This document shows positions 1-9,867 of a stretch of 64,000 bases of DNA, piece after piece. The stretch is from positions 1,364,001 through 1,428,000 of the forward strand of contig NZ_CP028487.1 in assembly GCF_003048255.1 (NCBI RefSeq). Reading direction: 5' to 3'. The position numbers and the translations under genes were made by a program. Source of the DNA: Yersinia massiliensis. GTDB lineage: Bacteria > Pseudomonadota > Gammaproteobacteria > Enterobacterales > Enterobacteriaceae. The notes under the pieces were generated by a model, which was given only the letters and a program-made list of their open reading frames with translations, did not search any database and was not told the origin of the DNA. Numbering within the stretch: the stretch's first letter is position 1; every line of letters starts with the position of its first letter.

Positions 1-256
1 CCTTTTTCAATCACCTCGGCTGCCAATGGAATATCAGCTGTAATCACCAGATCGTCTTTTTCCACCCGCTGCACAATCTCGTTATCGGCAACGTCAAAGC
101 CAGAAGCGACCTGCAAAGTACGAATAAACTTTGAAGGCGGCGTTTTTAGCGGCTGGTTTGCCACCAGTGTCACCATCATGCCGGTACGATCCGCGGCGCG
201 AAACAGCACCTCTTTAATCACATTCGGACAGGCATCCGCATCAACCCAAATTTGCA

Positions 257-257
<1 letters not shown>
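1..257 (-). CDS. yaiI: YaiI/YqxD family protein (UPF0178/DUF188), 3' part cut off by the window edge
   Basis: The reverse strand reads [19 protein letters not shown] from an ATG at 257 and stays open to base 1, giving 85 residues of a family that is usually about 150 long. The opening DADACPN motif with its acidic residues is the hallmark of the DUF188 family, which has a PIN-like fold; its biochemical role is not established. The start ATG overlaps the hemF stop by one base (TGATG), so the gene is translationally linked to hemF and co-transcribed with it. The C-terminal half lies outside the window. Confidence 0.85.
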
Positions 258-1204
<947 letters not shown>

Positions 1205-1377
1205 CTAGAAATGTTCAGGGGCTAAGTATACCTCGATCTCCCTTGATTGTTGTACCGTCAGTGTGGATTAATCCCCTCAGTAGGCCTTTCTGACTTGAAG
1301 TGACAAGGGGTTAGCTGTAATCGTCATTATTTTGGGTATAATCAAAACGTCCATTTTATTCAACGGTGCGAACATCC

Positions 1378-1803
1378 ATGGAAATCCGCGTATTTCAGCA
1401 AGACGATTTTGAAGAGGTAATTCTGCTGTGGGAGCATTGCGACTTGCTGCGGCCTTGGAACGATCCGGAAATGGATATTGAACGTAAGCTGAATCATGAT
1501 CCCGAGTTGTTTTTAGTTGCCGAGGTCAGCGGGGCAATCGTCGGCTCAGTGATGGGCGGTTATGACGGGCACCGTGGCTCGGCTTATTATCTGGGGGTCC
1601 ACCCTGATTTCCGTGGCCGTGGCTTTGCCAATGCGCTGATCAGCCGCCTCGAGAAAAAGCTCATTGCCCGCGGCTGCCCGAAACTCAATATCATGGTGCG
1701 CGAAGATAATGACGCGGTGATCGGCATGTATGAAAAACTCGATTACGAAACCCAAGATAGCATCATGCTGGGCAAGCGGCTGATTGTGGATCAGGAGTAT
1801 TAA
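1378..1803 (+). CDS. ypeA: GNAT family N-acetyltransferase YpeA
   Basis: This is a 141-residue GNAT-fold acetyltransferase that very closely resembles E. coli YpeA; its substrate is unknown. The acetyl-CoA pyrophosphate loop is seen as [15 protein letters not shown] (motif A, R-x-x-G-x-G/A), and the family stretches [15 protein letters not shown] and [15 protein letters not shown] are present. I chose the ATG at 1378 (MEIRVF) because it matches the family start; an upstream in-frame start at 1366 would add only four residues. It is divergent from hemF, as in the enterobacterial backbone. No obvious partner follows it, since the next gene starts 378 bases later. Confidence 0.92.
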   Translation: MEIRVFQQDDFEEVILLWEHCDLLRPWNDPEMDIERKLNHDPELFLVAEVSGAIVGSVMGGYDGHRGSAYYLGVHPDFRGRGFANALISRLEKKLIARGCPKLNIMVREDNDAVIGMYEKLDYETQDSIMLGKRLIVDQEY

Positions 1804-2181
1804 TCTCGTCTGATACGCTATAACTCTAAACGCCATTTCAATGCGTCATAGCTAGGCGCATCTATTTTATTACTTGGCCCCGATCTACCTACCTCTGGCA
1901 GTTAATACCCCAACTGGCGATGTGCTGAACCATCGTATCGCCAAATTTATGATGTCTTTTTAGCGAGAGCTTTTGCTGAAATTGATATTCTATTTTTCGC
2001 ATAATTAAATGTGAAAATATTCTGTAGGACTGTCATTTTAATTAACTTCCCTCGTGATATAGTCAAATTCAATTCGTTTTACCCAAAAGACCAACAGCGA
2101 TTTTAATTAATCGATTTTTTGAATTTATCTTTCTAATTTTTATGAATTAGATGGTTTTATATAACGGGGAAGTATTATCTT
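1804..2181. other. Intergenic region, probable promoter of the sugar-transport cluster
   Basis: This 378-base stretch holds no convincing reading frame. It becomes AT-rich from about 1970 onward and presumably contains the promoter for the eight-gene cluster that starts at 2182. A half site AAATGTGA at 2007-2014 resembles one arm of a CRP site, but the other arm is poor, so I do not call an operator. No regulator gene lies next to the cluster. Confidence 0.4.
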
Positions 2182-3150
2182 ATGCGCAAAATAACTTATT
2201 TATTCACAACATTAGCTATTGCTCTGAGCACAGTCGCACTTTCTGCTAATGCAGCACCGAAAGGTAAAGATGCAGACGTCACGATTTTAGTCTCTGCATT
2301 ATCATACAGCTTCCCACATTTTGTTTTTCTACAAGAACAACTTGAAGATGAAGCTCAAAAATTAGGGCATGTAAAAATCATTCGCTCTGATGGTCAATTA
2401 AGCGCGCCGAAACAAATTGCTGATATTGAAGCGGCAATTGTTCAAGGGGTTGATGGCATTATTATTGCACCCGCGGATGCAACGGCATTAGCGCCGGTAT
2501 TACGTACTGCAATTAAAGAAGGTATTTCGGTCGTGACGATTGACCGTCCCGTTAATGGCGTACCTGAAGTGATTGCGAATGTGGCGGCAGATAATTTAAT
2601 TGGGGCGCAACACCAAGGGGAGGCAGTCGCGAAATTATTCCCTCAAGGGGCCACCATTATTAATTTGCAGGGTATCCCAGGGGATAAAACGGCTAATGAC
2701 CGTAGTAAAGGGGTGCATGACGCTTTAGACAAACATCCTGAGCTGTACAAATTTGTTGCTGAGCAAACAGCCCGCTTTAACCGTGACCAAGGTTTATCGG
2801 TCACCGAAAACCTATTAACCGGTTTGGCGACGCCACCAACCGTGATCGTGGCAGGCAATGACGACAGCGCATTGGGTGCGGCTCAAGCAGTTGAAGCACG
2901 CGGCCTGAAGGGCAAGATTGCTATCTTTGGTTACGATGGCTCAACGGATGCATTGAAAGCGGTACGTGATGGCGTGATCACGGCCACTGTCGATCAGTAT
3001 CCGGGGAAACAAGGCCGTGAAGCGGTCAAAATTCTAACCGATTACATCCGTACTGGCGCACGTCCAGCAACAGCAGACGTATTAGTCAGCCCGGTGGCAA
3101 TTACCCGTGAAAACCTAAATGATGCAGAACGCATTGGGCTTGTAAAATAA
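2182..3150 (+). CDS. Periplasmic sugar-binding protein of a ribose-type ABC importer
   Basis: This is a substrate-binding protein of the ribose/galactose-type (periplasmic binding protein 4, LacI-like fold) family, 322 residues, exported to the periplasm. The N-terminus is a clear Sec signal peptide with a hydrophobic core (ITYLFTTLAIALSTVALS) and probable cleavage after SANA. Family features are the ISGLSY-like strand (ILVSALSYSFPHF), the VDGIIIAPADATAL stretch, VVTIDRPV and IFGYDGSTDALKAV. It overlaps the next gene by one base (TAATG), so it begins an operon with the ATPase and permease. The ligand cannot be read from the sequence. The downstream enzymes suggest an aldose that is oxidised to a lactone. 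Confidence 0.88.
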   Translation: MRKITYLFTTLAIALSTVALSANAAPKGKDADVTILVSALSYSFPHFVFLQEQLEDEAQKLGHVKIIRSDGQLSAPKQIADIEAAIVQGVDGIIIAPADATALAPVLRTAIKEGISVVTIDRPVNGVPEVIANVAADNLIGAQHQGEAVAKLFPQGATIINLQGIPGDKTANDRSKGVHDALDKHPELYKFVAEQTARFNRDQGLSVTENLLTGLATPPTVIVAGNDDSALGAAQAVEARGLKGKIAIFGYDGSTDALKAVRDGVITATVDQYPGKQGREAVKILTDYIRTGARPATADVLVSPVAITRENLNDAERIGLVK

Positions 3151-4724
3151 TGTCACTCGATACTCTATCATTATCTTCACATCCTGATTCTTTGGCGGGG
3201 GATCAGGATAGAGATGAATATATTAGTGTCCGGAATCTGACTAAATCATTTTTTGGTCAGACCGTGCTCGATAGTGTCTCTTTTTCTTTGCAAACCGGAG
3301 AAATAAGAGCGCTATTAGGGGAGAATGGCGCGGGTAAATCGACACTGATTAATCTATTAAGCGGCGTACATCAGCCGGATAGTGGCCATATTATATTGCA
3401 AGGCCGAGAAATATCATTTAATCAACCACTGGATGCGTGGAAGTCCGGTATTACAACTATTCATCAGGAATTTAGCCTTTTCCCTGATTTAACTGTCGCT
3501 GAAACTATTTTTGCTGGGCATCTACCGGTTAATCGGTTTGGCTTTATTCGTTGGAATGCAATTAATAATGATGCGCGCCAAGTATTGGCATTGCTGGGTG
3601 TATCGATTAATCCATCACGGCGAATTGCTGAATTAAGTATTGCAGAACAGCAGTTGGTTGAAATTGCGCGGGCATTAACGTCTAAACCTCGCTTAATTAT
3701 TATGGATGAGCCAACGGCGGCATTAAGCCCAACAGAAGTCGAAAAATTAAAACAGGTAGTACGTACCATTGCAGCCAGCGGTGTTGCGGTTATTTATGTC
3801 AGCCATCGGCTAGAAGAAATTAAATCCTTATGTGAAACCTACACAGTATTACGGGATGGTCAACTGGTGGGGCAGGGGGCGGTTGAGGATGTCTCCATTG
3901 ACCACTTGGTTCGACTCATGGTGGGGCGTGATTTAGCGGATGTTGACCACGGGGCGCGTGGCGACACCGGAAGCACCATCCTAGAAGTTGAAAATCTGTC
4001 GAGTGTGGGAGTGGGTGCCGATCGCGTCAGCGTACGCAAGGTCAGTTTTACGGTGAAAGCCGGCGAAATTGTTGGGTTTGCGGGGTTAGTGGGCGCAGGC
4101 AGAACGGAAATTGCTCGGCTGATATTTGGTGCTGACCCAATCGGCAGCGGCACATTGCGTCTTCAGGGGAAGACTTACCGCCCATCCTCTCCCCGAGATG
4201 CGATTGCTGCCGGTATCGGTTTAGTGCCAGAAGATCGCAAGCAACAAGCGTTATTTATGTCTCTGACGGTAGAAGAAAATTTCGCGATCATTCATTCACC
4301 TACGCGCACGGCACGCCAATTTATTGATCGTCAACGTGAGCGTCTCGCCTTTCTCGATTTCAAAAAGCAGCTCAACCTGCGCGCTGTCAGCCTTGAGGCA
4401 AAAATCGCCACGCTGTCAGGGGGCAATCAACAAAAGGTGGTGCTGGCTCGCTGGATGGCGCAGCACCCAGTGCTATTGATTGTCGATGAACCGACGCGTG
4501 GAGTGGATATCGCCGCCAAAGCGGACGTCCATCGTTTGCTACGTGACATGGCGGCAAAAGGCGTGGCGATTATTTTGATCTCCTCTGATTTACCTGAAGT
4601 CCTGGCGGTCAGTGACCGCATTCTCACGCTGCACGCGGGCCAATTAACGGGCGAATTGTCGGCGCATGAAGCCAATGAAGAGAACGTCATGCAATTGATG
4701 ACGCGCCATATTCCGCAAGTGTGA
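3150..4724 (+). CDS. Sugar ABC transporter ATPase (RbsA/MglA type, two nucleotide-binding domains)
   Basis: This 524-residue protein has the duplicated ATPase layout of ribose-type importers. In the first domain the Walker A GENGAGKST, the signature-like LSIAEQQLVEIARAL and the Walker B LIIMDEPTAAL are seen. In the second the P-loop is degenerate (GLVGAGRTE), while LSGGNQQKVVLARWM and LLIVDEPTRGVDI are intact. A degenerate second P-loop is normal for this family, where the first site does the hydrolysis. It starts on the TAATG overlap with the binding protein. It would power uptake through the permease encoded 22 bases downstream. Confidence 0.92.
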   Translation: MSLDTLSLSSHPDSLAGDQDRDEYISVRNLTKSFFGQTVLDSVSFSLQTGEIRALLGENGAGKSTLINLLSGVHQPDSGHIILQGREISFNQPLDAWKSGITTIHQEFSLFPDLTVAETIFAGHLPVNRFGFIRWNAINNDARQVLALLGVSINPSRRIAELSIAEQQLVEIARALTSKPRLIIMDEPTAALSPTEVEKLKQVVRTIAASGVAVIYVSHRLEEIKSLCETYTVLRDGQLVGQGAVEDVSIDHLVRLMVGRDLADVDHGARGDTGSTILEVENLSSVGVGADRVSVRKVSFTVKAGEIVGFAGLVGAGRTEIARLIFGADPIGSGTLRLQGKTYRPSSPRDAIAAGIGLVPEDRKQQALFMSLTVEENFAIIHSPTRTARQFIDRQRERLAFLDFKKQLNLRAVSLEAKIATLSGGNQQKVVLARWMAQHPVLLIVDEPTRGVDIAAKADVHRLLRDMAAKGVAIILISSDLPEVLAVSDRILTLHAGQLTGELSAHEANEENVMQLMTRHIPQV

Positions 4725-4746
4725 CTTAATTTATTGGATTAGAGAT

Positions 4747-5763
4747 ATGACTATGAGCTCGCCAATTCAGATTGGAAACAAAGACGGCCACAAGAATAAA
4801 GCAACGTTAGCACGCTATGCGCCGCTTATTTTTCTGGTGCTATTGATGGCGCTATTTACGTTATTGGCTCCGCGTTTTCTCTCATCAATCAATCTTTTTA
4901 ATATCGTCAGGCAAGTGTCTATCTACGGCATTATCGCCGTCGGGATGACATTCATTATTTTGACTCGAGGCATTGATTTGTCCGTCGGGGCCATCGCGGC
5001 TTTAGCGGGAATGGTTGCCGCCGTGGTCGCTAAGGGCGGCATTGAAGGCCAGTTTATGTTTTTCGCTGATGGACGGGCGATGGGCTGGCAATGGGCAGCA
5101 TTGGCCGCCATTCTCACCGGCGGATTGGCCGGTGCATTGCAAGGATTGATTATCGCACGCTTGGCTGTGCCTGCATTTGTCGTGACCCTCGGGGGGCTAA
5201 CGATATTTCGTGGCCTGACGTTGATGATAAGTAACGGCAGCCCAGTGAGCGGGTTTGATGACGCCTTGGGGTGGTGGGGGCGGGGCATGATCGGGCCGGT
5301 TCCGGTGCCCGTGATTGTGTTCGCGTTAGTGGCGATTGTCGCCTCAGTGACCCTGCACTTTACCCGCTACGGCCGTTCAATTTATGCCATTGGATCCAAC
5401 CCTGAAGCGGCGCGTTTATGTGGCCTGAACGTGAAAGGGGTGGTGACCAGTGTTTATGTGTTGACCGGATTACTCGCGGGACTAGGCGGCTTTTTACTGA
5501 CGGCGCGCCTAAATTCCGCGGAAGCCGTGGCGGGTAATCAGTATGAATTGTATGTGATAGCCGCAGTAGTGATCGGCGGCACCAGTTTGTATGGCGGCAC
5601 GGGCAGTATTTGGGGAACGGTGATTGGCACCTTACTGATTGGTGTCCTGCTCAATGGGCTGGTCATTTTGAATATCTCGCCGTACATCCAGCAATTACTG
5701 ATTGGCATCATCATTGTGGCAGCAGTGACATTTGATATCTTCATCAAGAGGCAAAAACGATGA
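4747..5763 (+). CDS. Sugar ABC transporter permease (RbsC type)
   Basis: This is an integral inner-membrane permease of the ribose/xylose/arabinose (BPD_transp_2) family, 338 residues, with about ten hydrophobic segments. Family stretches are GMTFIILTRGIDLSVGA (about residues 67-83), AFVVTLGGLTIFRGL and IYAIGSNPEAARLCGLNV. A second in-frame ATG at 4753 could also be used. The stop overlaps the start of the next gene by four bases (ATGA), tying the transporter to the downstream enzymes in a single transcript. Only one permease gene is present, so the channel is probably a homodimer. Confidence 0.9.
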   Translation: MTMSSPIQIGNKDGHKNKATLARYAPLIFLVLLMALFTLLAPRFLSSINLFNIVRQVSIYGIIAVGMTFIILTRGIDLSVGAIAALAGMVAAVVAKGGIEGQFMFFADGRAMGWQWAALAAILTGGLAGALQGLIIARLAVPAFVVTLGGLTIFRGLTLMISNGSPVSGFDDALGWWGRGMIGPVPVPVIVFALVAIVASVTLHFTRYGRSIYAIGSNPEAARLCGLNVKGVVTSVYVLTGLLAGLGGFLLTARLNSAEAVAGNQYELYVIAAVVIGGTSLYGGTGSIWGTVIGTLLIGVLLNGLVILNISPYIQQLLIGIIIVAAVTFDIFIKRQKR

Positions 5764-7745
5764 GCAGAGCGGTCTTTCTCACCGGCACCTCTGTTGTCGA
5801 GACGCCGAAATTTACCCTGTCAGCCGCATCTTTATCCGTTGAGTTTGATCATGGCGCTTTACGCTGGATTCGCTGGCGCGGTGTCGAGGTGTTACGCGCA
5901 CTGACCTTTTTAGTTCGCACGCCGGGTTGGGGAACCCCCGAGCCACAAATTAGCGGATTGGATATTCAGCAGAGTGATAATGCCTTTGAAGTGAGCTATC
6001 AGGCACGATACGTCAATGGCGACGAGCGGGTCAAAGTCGATCTTCATTTTGCGGGGCGTAGCGATGGAACATTGTCAGCCACGGCGCGGATTGCGGCAGA
6101 GACGCCCTTTGATACCAACCGCACTGGATTCGTGGTGTTGTATCCACTCGCTGGATTTGCGGGGACAGAGATCCAAGTCGAACATGCGCAAGGGGAAAGC
6201 GCAGCATTAACGATCCCCGAGGCCATTAGCCCTGGGCAACCCATTTTTGATATTCGTGCGATAACCCATCGGCCGATTGAGGGGCTATCGGTGGTGACTC
6301 GTTTTGATGGTGATATTTTTGAGGCCGAAGATCATCGTAATTGGTCGGATGCGTCCTTTAAAATGTACAGCCGCCCAATTGGGCTACCTTATCCTTATCG
6401 CTTGTTGCCTGAGCTGGTGACGCACCAATCGGTCACCATCAATATTCACGACCACGCCATTTCGCAACCTGATGAACCGGTGGCTAATACGGCTCAATCG
6501 ATACGAGTGGCGGTGGGGAAAAAGACAAAACAGACTCTCCCTGCCATTGGTTTAGGGCTATCTGCAAATGAAAGTGCCGATGCTATTCCTTATGCCTTTC
6601 AGTTGGCGGCGCTTGGCCCCGTTCACTTATTGCTGCGATTTGATCCTGCTGCTCAGCACTCGATTGATCATCTTGCGGCGGCGAGCCAATTGGCTTCTAA
6701 CGCGCATTTACCGGTGGCGTTTGAATTACTGCTGACGGCCAGTCATGACCCTGCGCCGGAAATTGCACAGGCAGCAAAATGGCTGGAAATTGTCGGCATT
6801 TCACCCATCTCTGTCGCTATCTTCCCGAAAGTGGATGAGCGTTCATTCCAGCCGGATGAGGTGCGACCGCCATCCCCTACGGATACGGCAATCTACAGCG
6901 AAGCTAAAAAAGCCTTTCCTACGCTGGCTGTTGGCGGTGGGAGTCCGGCCTTCTTTACTGAACTTAACCGTAAGCGCCCCTCGGCGGGAGCATTTGACTT
7001 TATCACTCACGCGACGGCTCCGACGGTGCATGCGGCAGACGATGCCTCCGTTGTCGAAACCTTGCAGTCACTGCCGCATATCATTCGGTCGGCCAGACAA
7101 ATTATCAGTGCTGACCAAGGAGTCGCCGAAAGTGTGCCTTATCGCATCGGCCCGATAGGCATTGGCGCGCGGCTCAATCCCTATGGTAGTGGTCCGGTGG
7201 CGAATCCGGATTCTGCCAGAGTGGGGCTAGCCGCTAATGACCCACGTCAAAGAGGGCTATTGGCGGCGGCATGGCATGTCGGTTACGCCGCCGTGGTGGC
7301 TGAACATGGGATCGATACCTTGGTCTTGGGCGCACCGACGGGGCCGTTTGGCGTGGTATCAACCCAGCAGCCCTATGCGCGTCAGTGGTGGGATGAGCAG
7401 GTTGAAGGCGCGGTGTACCCGTTGTTCCATGTGGTAGCCGACTTAGCCTCTGGTAGCGGAAAACCGCGCCTCGAAACCACATCGAACAGTGAAAAACTGG
7501 CAGTGCTAGGGTGGGTCGATGGCGATAAGCATGTCTTACTCATCGCCAATCTTGCTAGCGAATCCGTGAATGTCACGCTCGCGGATGTGGACGTAGCTCG
7601 GGTGCGTATCTTAGATGTTGCTCACAGTGAACTGGCGGCGTTATCACCCGCTATTTTCCGCCAACACAGTGAAGAGCGGGATATCGGTCAGGGCATCAAT
7701 TTGGATGCATATGCAGTAGCAAAAATCAGCTATCAGAGAAAATAA
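5760..7745 (+). CDS. D-apionate lactonase-like protein (tentative)
   Basis: This 661-residue protein has no signal peptide. Its N-terminal 230 residues look like a beta-rich sandwich domain with a conserved-looking NWSDASFKMYSRPIGLPYPY stretch. The middle part (about 260-530) alternates like a TIM barrel and contains GGGSPAFFTELNRKRPS, FITHATAPTVHAADD and YRIGPIGIGARLNPYG. A short beta-rich domain closes the chain. I recall these motifs from the D-apionate lactonase (ApnL) family, which opens D-apionolactone in branched-pentose catabolism, but this was not checked by a search. It overlaps the permease by four bases and lies four bases before a dehydrogenase. That context fits lactone hydrolysis after sugar oxidation. 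A glycosidase-like role is the alternative. Confidence 0.55.
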   Translation: MSRAVFLTGTSVVETPKFTLSAASLSVEFDHGALRWIRWRGVEVLRALTFLVRTPGWGTPEPQISGLDIQQSDNAFEVSYQARYVNGDERVKVDLHFAGRSDGTLSATARIAAETPFDTNRTGFVVLYPLAGFAGTEIQVEHAQGESAALTIPEAISPGQPIFDIRAITHRPIEGLSVVTRFDGDIFEAEDHRNWSDASFKMYSRPIGLPYPYRLLPELVTHQSVTINIHDHAISQPDEPVANTAQSIRVAVGKKTKQTLPAIGLGLSANESADAIPYAFQLAALGPVHLLLRFDPAAQHSIDHLAAASQLASNAHLPVAFELLLTASHDPAPEIAQAAKWLEIVGISPISVAIFPKVDERSFQPDEVRPPSPTDTAIYSEAKKAFPTLAVGGGSPAFFTELNRKRPSAGAFDFITHATAPTVHAADDASVVETLQSLPHIIRSARQIISADQGVAESVPYRIGPIGIGARLNPYGSGPVANPDSARVGLAANDPRQRGLLAAAWHVGYAAVVAEHGIDTLVLGAPTGPFGVVSTQQPYARQWWDEQVEGAVYPLFHVVADLASGSGKPRLETTSNSEKLAVLGWVDGDKHVLLIANLASESVNVTLADVDVARVRILDVAHSELAALSPAIFRQHSEERDIGQGINLDAYAVAKISYQRK

Positions 7746-7749
7746 CGAA

Positions 7750-8781
7750 ATGACGTCAAGATTACGAGGCGCGGTGGTGGGCTGTGGCTTTTTTGCCCAG
7801 AACCATCTGGCAGGTTGGAATGATATTGAAGATGTCGAGATTGTGGCGGTCTGCGATCTGGATATTGAGAAAGCCAAAGCGGCAGCAGCGAAATTTGGCA
7901 TCGCGCATTACACCGATGATGTTAATGCGCTGTTTGCGACACAAAAACTCGATTTCGTTGATCTGCCTACCACGATGGAAACCCATGAAGCATTGGTGGC
8001 GTTAGCGGTGTCGCACCAGATCCCCGTGATTGTGCAAAAGCCGTTTGCGCCTGATCTGGCGGGGTGCCGCCGGATGGTGGCCCTCGCACAGGCGGCAAAT
8101 GTACCCTTGATGGTGCATGAGGACTTTCGCTTTCAGCATGTTTTCAGAGCCGCCAAGCAGATTATTGATAGAGGTGAATTAGGCGAATTAACCTTTGGCC
8201 GTCTCTCGTGGCGCACCGCCATTGATGTCTATTCGAACCAGCCCTATCTGATCAACGTGAAGCGTTTCATGATCATGGATGTTGGCATCCATTTACTGGA
8301 TTTGGCGAGGTTTCTCTTTGGCGAGGTGGACGGTGTTTTTTGTCGCACCCAGCAAATCAAAGAGGGGATCGCCGGTGAGGATGCCGCCACGCTGCTGCTT
8401 ACCCATGACAATGGTGCCACAACGGTACTGGATTTTAGCTATGCCTCACGGCGCTACCCTGATCCCTTCCCACAGACCGGCGTTGAGATTGAAGGGACGG
8501 CAGGCACGTTGTTAATCGGGCTGAATCAAGAGCTGACTCTGCACAAGCAAGGTGAATCCACACTGCAAAAAATAGCGCCTGACGCACGTTCATGGACCCG
8601 TGAGCCTTGGACGCAAATTCAAGACAGTGTGGTACACACGCAGCGCCATTTTATTGACTGTTTACGCCAACATCGCGAACCGGATACCTCGGGGCGAGAC
8701 AGTTTATTAACTTACGGTTTGCTTGAAGCGGCCTATTTATCAGCGTCGACTGGGCGGCTAGAACGGCCCGAGAGAGATTAA
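7750..8781 (+). CDS. Gfo/Idh/MocA family sugar dehydrogenase (D-apiose dehydrogenase-like)
   Basis: This is a 343-residue NAD(P)-dependent oxidoreductase. The Rossmann motif is seen as VVGCGFFAQNHLAGW at the N-terminus (G-x-G-x-x-A), followed by VAVCDLDIEKAKAAA. The catalytic-lysine motif of the family appears as IVQKPFAPDLAGC (EKP is normal, here QKP, a variant typical of some subfamilies). A substrate-domain stretch MIMDVGIHLLDLARFLFG carries the usual D-x-x-x-H pair. The GCGFFAQNHL opening and the QKPFA motif recall D-apiose dehydrogenases. If that is right, it would make the lactone that the upstream lactonase-like protein opens. The start ATG lies four bases after the previous stop. Confidence 0.78.
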   Translation: MTSRLRGAVVGCGFFAQNHLAGWNDIEDVEIVAVCDLDIEKAKAAAAKFGIAHYTDDVNALFATQKLDFVDLPTTMETHEALVALAVSHQIPVIVQKPFAPDLAGCRRMVALAQAANVPLMVHEDFRFQHVFRAAKQIIDRGELGELTFGRLSWRTAIDVYSNQPYLINVKRFMIMDVGIHLLDLARFLFGEVDGVFCRTQQIKEGIAGEDAATLLLTHDNGATTVLDFSYASRRYPDPFPQTGVEIEGTAGTLLIGLNQELTLHKQGESTLQKIAPDARSWTREPWTQIQDSVVHTQRHFIDCLRQHREPDTSGRDSLLTYGLLEAAYLSASTGRLERPERD

Positions 8782-8799
8782 GTGACGCGAGGAGACATC

Positions 8800-9834
8800 A
8801 TGGGACTAACTAGCACGCGGCCATTGGGCAACTCAGGGTTTCAGATACCCACGGTTGGGGTGGGCACTTGTCCACTCGGCGAATTATTCGAGGAAATTAC
8901 CGAGCAGGACGCGCAAGCAACACTGGAAACCGCATGGGATAGCGGTATCCGGCTGTATGACACGGCACCTTGGTATGGGCGCGGACAAGGCGAGCATCGA
9001 ACCGGTCGATTCTTGTATCGCAAAGACAGAGATGACTATGTGCTGTCAACCAAAGTGGGCCGGCGTTTATTCGCGCCTCATACACGAAAAACGTTTCAAA
9101 CCGCCCCTTGGCAAGGCGGCTTAGCCTTTGATCATGTTCATGATTATACCTATGGCGGCATTTTGCGCTCCTATGAGGATAGCCTCCAGCGCTTGGGGAT
9201 CAATAAAGTCGATATTTTGTATATCCATGACTTGGATACTGGCTATTTCCCTAATGAGCAAGATTTGCTCGGCAAGCTAAAAGAGTTGGAATCGGGTGGT
9301 TTCAAAGCGCTGGAAGAACTGAAAGCGGCAGGGGAGATTGCTGCGTTCGGGGCTGGGATCAATGAAGTGGGCATGATTAACCGTTTTCTGGATCGCTACC
9401 CCTTAGATGTGTTTTTGGTGGCGTCGCGTTACACCTTACTGGAACAGACTCTTTACGCTGACGAACTGCTGCGGGCACAACAACAGGGGGCCGGTATCGT
9501 CATTGGTGGGGTGTTTAATTCCGGCGTATTGGCGACCGGTATCCATGATGACGCACGTTATGACTACGGAAAATTGCCGCATTCCGTCGCCGATAAAGTC
9601 AGAAAACTGCAAACCATCGCGGCTGACTTTGCGGTTCCGTTGGCGGCGGCAGCGTTGCAATTCCCGCTGGGGTTCAGCGCCGTCGCCAGTGTGCTGTACG
9701 GCCCATCTCGACCCGCTGAAGTCACGCAAAATTCAGCGAGTTTTCAGTACCCCATCCCAACCGCGTTTTGGCTGGCACTCAGAGAGCAGGGGTTGATTGC
9801 GGAACAGATTCCACTACCCGGCCTGCCGGTATAA
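8800..9834 (+). CDS. Aldo/keto reductase (aldose 1-dehydrogenase-like)
   Basis: This is a 344-residue aldo/keto reductase of the D-threo-aldose (L-fucose/D-arabinose) 1-dehydrogenase group, which oxidises sugars at C1 with NAD(P). The catalytic tetrad is visible: Asp and Tyr in RLYDTAPWYGRGQGE, Lys in VLSTKVGRR and His in ILYIHDLD. I chose the ATG at 8800 because it has a GGAG ribosome site at 8790-8793. A GTG at 8782, directly after the previous stop, is also in frame but less likely. A second sugar dehydrogenase next to a Gfo/Idh/MocA enzyme suggests either two substrates or two oxidation steps. Confidence 0.85.
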   Translation: MGLTSTRPLGNSGFQIPTVGVGTCPLGELFEEITEQDAQATLETAWDSGIRLYDTAPWYGRGQGEHRTGRFLYRKDRDDYVLSTKVGRRLFAPHTRKTFQTAPWQGGLAFDHVHDYTYGGILRSYEDSLQRLGINKVDILYIHDLDTGYFPNEQDLLGKLKELESGGFKALEELKAAGEIAAFGAGINEVGMINRFLDRYPLDVFLVASRYTLLEQTLYADELLRAQQQGAGIVIGGVFNSGVLATGIHDDARYDYGKLPHSVADKVRKLQTIAADFAVPLAAAALQFPLGFSAVASVLYGPSRPAEVTQNSASFQYPIPTAFWLALREQGLIAEQIPLPGLPV

Positions 9835-9867
9835 GTGCAGACCCGTTATTTTACCAGGAGGGGTTAT

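Noticed and set aside
2007..2030. CRP site upstream of the sugar cluster
   Set aside because: The left arm AAATGTGA is good but the right arm does not match TCACA, so I do not call it.
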